DNA from: JAXLVB01 sp046329195
Lineage (GTDB): Bacteria > Bacteroidota > Bacteroidia > Cytophagales > Spirosomataceae
Direction of reading: 5' to 3'
NCBI GenBank assembly: GCA_046329195.1
Contig: JAXLVB010000001.1
Span: forward strand, 2,542,001 to 2,606,000
Length of the DNA stretch: 64,000 nt
The stretch's first letter is position 1, and each line of letters starts with the position of its first letter. Positions 62,554-64,000 of the stretch are shown in pieces. The position numbers and the translations under genes were made by a program. The notes beneath the pieces are model-generated. The model was given only the letters and a program-made list of their open reading frames with translations, did no database searches and was not told the DNA's origin.

Positions 62554-63606
62554 ATGACAATAGAAGAACTTGCAGAGAGCATATATGAAGTTATTAAGGA
62601 CTACAGAAATCACGACAATATTTTTATTTCTCAACAATATATACTTGAATGGGCGGAGCAATTTGAAGATGATAGACTGCTTGTTTTGACAGAGCTGAAT
62701 AAAATAATTAAAGAAACATACGTTTCAAGGGAGAAGGCAAAAGAATTTGTATTCGAGCATCTTCTTGAGTATTTGAAATTATACAAATACTCAAACATTT
62801 CAACATTTTTAATTGATACAGAATTTTTAGACATCCAACAACCACATAAAAGTCAACCCTCAATTTTATACATATTGGAAGAAGTTTTAAATGAAAAATT
62901 TCAAGATTCGTATATAAGATACAAGAATTATCCCAAATTAAACTATGTTTATTTTGATGATATTCTTGCTTCGGGCAGCACTATTGGGAGAGATTCAATA
63001 AATTTCTTGAATAGGGTAGATTCATCAGGAAAAAGGTTTGATCAAAAGGTGCAAGACAATGAGATAAAATTTTCAATCAGCGTATTTTGTTTACACACTT
63101 GGGGATTTGAATTTCAGAAATTCAGAATTCAGAAACAATTTAGCGACAAGGTGATGAAAAAAATAAATTGGTTTTGGAATTACGAAATTCAAAATCACGC
63201 AAGGTTCAACAACCAAAAACTTAATATTGCAAAACCTGTAAAGGGAAATAATATAAAGATAAATGGTTATTTGGAAAATTTACCCGCAACTAAACATGAA
63301 GATTACGCATACAGGAAGGCAAGTACCCCAACAACAGAACAGTTTTTCACATCTGCGGGCAACAGAATAAAATTTGAAAATATTTTGACTGAAAAAGGAA
63401 TAGATATAATCAGTATGATACAAGGCGAAGTAAAACCAAATATAAGACCATTGGGATTGATAAACCCACAATATAAAATATTTGGGTTAGGAACTCATTT
63501 TTTTACTTGGCGTAATATTCCCAACAATTCACCTTTGGTATATTGGTGGGAAGTACACGGGCATAATTGGAAACCATTATTTTCTGTCGCAAATAGAGGG
63601 AATTAA
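62554..63606 (+). CDS. Phosphoribosyltransferase-like protein (PRTase-CE-like)
   Basis: A 350-residue protein, visibly AT-rich compared with genes upstream. A helical N-terminal part (1-110) is followed by YVYFDDILASGSTIGRDSINF at about 130-150, the PRPP-binding loop pattern (hydrophobic-DD-x-x-x-SG-x-T) of phosphoribosyltransferases. Beyond 200 it is poorly conserved with Trp-rich stretches (INWFWNYEI, PLVYWWEVHG). It resembles PRTase-like proteins linked by comparative genomics to prokaryotic conflict systems rather than to nucleotide salvage. It lies 21 bp upstream of a NADAR-family gene, strongly suggesting joint function. Substrate unknown. Confidence 0.72.
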   Translation: MTIEELAESIYEVIKDYRNHDNIFISQQYILEWAEQFEDDRLLVLTELNKIIKETYVSREKAKEFVFEHLLEYLKLYKYSNISTFLIDTEFLDIQQPHKSQPSILYILEEVLNEKFQDSYIRYKNYPKLNYVYFDDILASGSTIGRDSINFLNRVDSSGKRFDQKVQDNEIKFSISVFCLHTWGFEFQKFRIQKQFSDKVMKKINWFWNYEIQNHARFNNQKLNIAKPVKGNNIKINGYLENLPATKHEDYAYRKASTPTTEQFFTSAGNRIKFENILTEKGIDIISMIQGEVKPNIRPLGLINPQYKIFGLGTHFFTWRNIPNNSPLVYWWEVHGHNWKPLFSVANRGN

Positions 63607-63627
63607 AAAAAAGTTTAATTTAGCATC

Positions 63628-64000
63628 ATGAAGCCGAGCGTAAGGGAATACCAAATCAAAAATGTCATTACGTTTGCAAAGACAGACGGACATTTTGGAG
63701 CCTTGTCAAATATGGCACCGGGATTTAATTTGTTCATTAACGAAGTTAATATTCAAAGTTCCGAAATATTATATCAAGCATGTAGATTTCCATTGTTTCC
63801 TAATATACAAGAAGAAATAATTAGGACACAAAATCCAATGAACGCTAAAAAAATTAGCCGACAATATATTCAATATAGTCGTCAAGATTGGGACACTGTA
63901 AAGTTTAAAATTATGAAGTGGTGTTTAGAAGTTAAGCTAATTCAAAATTTTGACAAATTCTCAAATATACTTCTTTCCACTGACGACAAAACAATAGTTG
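63628..64000 (+). CDS. NADAR/YbiA-family protein (partial, C-terminus outside window)
   Basis: The first 124 residues of a protein that runs off the window. It aligns with the NADAR (YbiA, DUF1768) fold: HFGALSNMAPGF, then INEVNIQSSEILYQACRF (E in SSE matches the catalytic-site Glu of the family), then IIRTQNPMNAKKISRQ and DWDTVKFKIMKWCLEVKLIQN. Known members act as N-glycosidases on riboflavin intermediates (YbiA) or remove ADP-ribose from guanine in DNA as antitoxins of DarT1-type toxins. AT-rich like the gene before it; the pair shares one candidate promoter. Confidence 0.85.
   Translation, partial: MKPSVREYQIKNVITFAKTDGHFGALSNMAPGFNLFINEVNIQSSEILYQACRFPLFPNIQEEIIRTQNPMNAKKISRQYIQYSRQDWDTVKFKIMKWCLEVKLIQNFDKFSNILLSTDDKTIV

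Overview
The window reads as chromosomal DNA of a Bacteroidota bacterium of the Cytophagales type (Spirosoma/Runella/Flectobacillus/Arcicella-like; the genus cannot be fixed by eye). Three SusC/SusD pairs, fasciclin-domain lipoproteins and a SusE-like starch binder support this. So do a periplasmic-sensor/AraC fusion, a SerB-SerA fusion, and repeated TAnnTTTG -7 promoter boxes with no clear Shine-Dalgarno sequences. No rRNA, tRNA, CRISPR, IS element or prophage was recognised.

Layout. 1-6.6 kb (minus): a partial U32 peptidase, a tandem palindrome array, a secreted URO-D-like protein, L-serine dehydratase and a secreted BNR-repeat protein. 6.9-18.0 kb (plus): an alpha-glucan (starch) utilisation locus with a membrane-bound regulator carrying tandem glycogen-binding-like domains, then SusC, SusD, a SusE-like protein with three repeats, an esterase and a GH13 amylase. 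18.1-33.5 kb (minus): one long apparent operon of fasciclin lipoprotein - SusC - SusD - fasciclin - fasciclin - SusC - SusD, with no glycosidase or regulator inside it. 34.0-37.7 kb (minus): MFS sugar transporter, PfkB sugar kinase, GH29 alpha-fucosidase.

37.9-50.3 kb is mostly housekeeping: an outer-membrane BamA/TamA-like barrel, a secreted bicupin, branched-chain aminotransferase, corrinoid adenosyltransferase and a YheT-like hydrolase. A complete serine pathway follows in two genes (fused SerB-SerA, then SerC), then two Gfo/Idh/MocA oxidoreductases, a cupin and a TetR regulator. 50.4-54.1 kb (minus) holds a cysteine-containing cadherin-like lipoprotein, an ECF sigma factor and its probable anti-sigma/outer-membrane-barrel partner. 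54.3-62.0 kb holds a GNAT, a membrane protein, two SDRs, a dienoyl-CoA isomerase, an MDR reductase, two DinB proteins and an alpha/beta hydrolase. The hydrolase start carries the same 16-bp palindrome as the tetR promoter, suggesting a two-site regulon.

From about 62.5 kb to the end, base composition becomes visibly AT-rich. A phosphoribosyltransferase-like gene is followed 21 bp later by a NADAR/YbiA-family gene that runs off the window. This nucleotide-metabolism pair looks like an accessory, probably defence or toxin-antitoxin, cassette and is the best candidate for an under-described system here.
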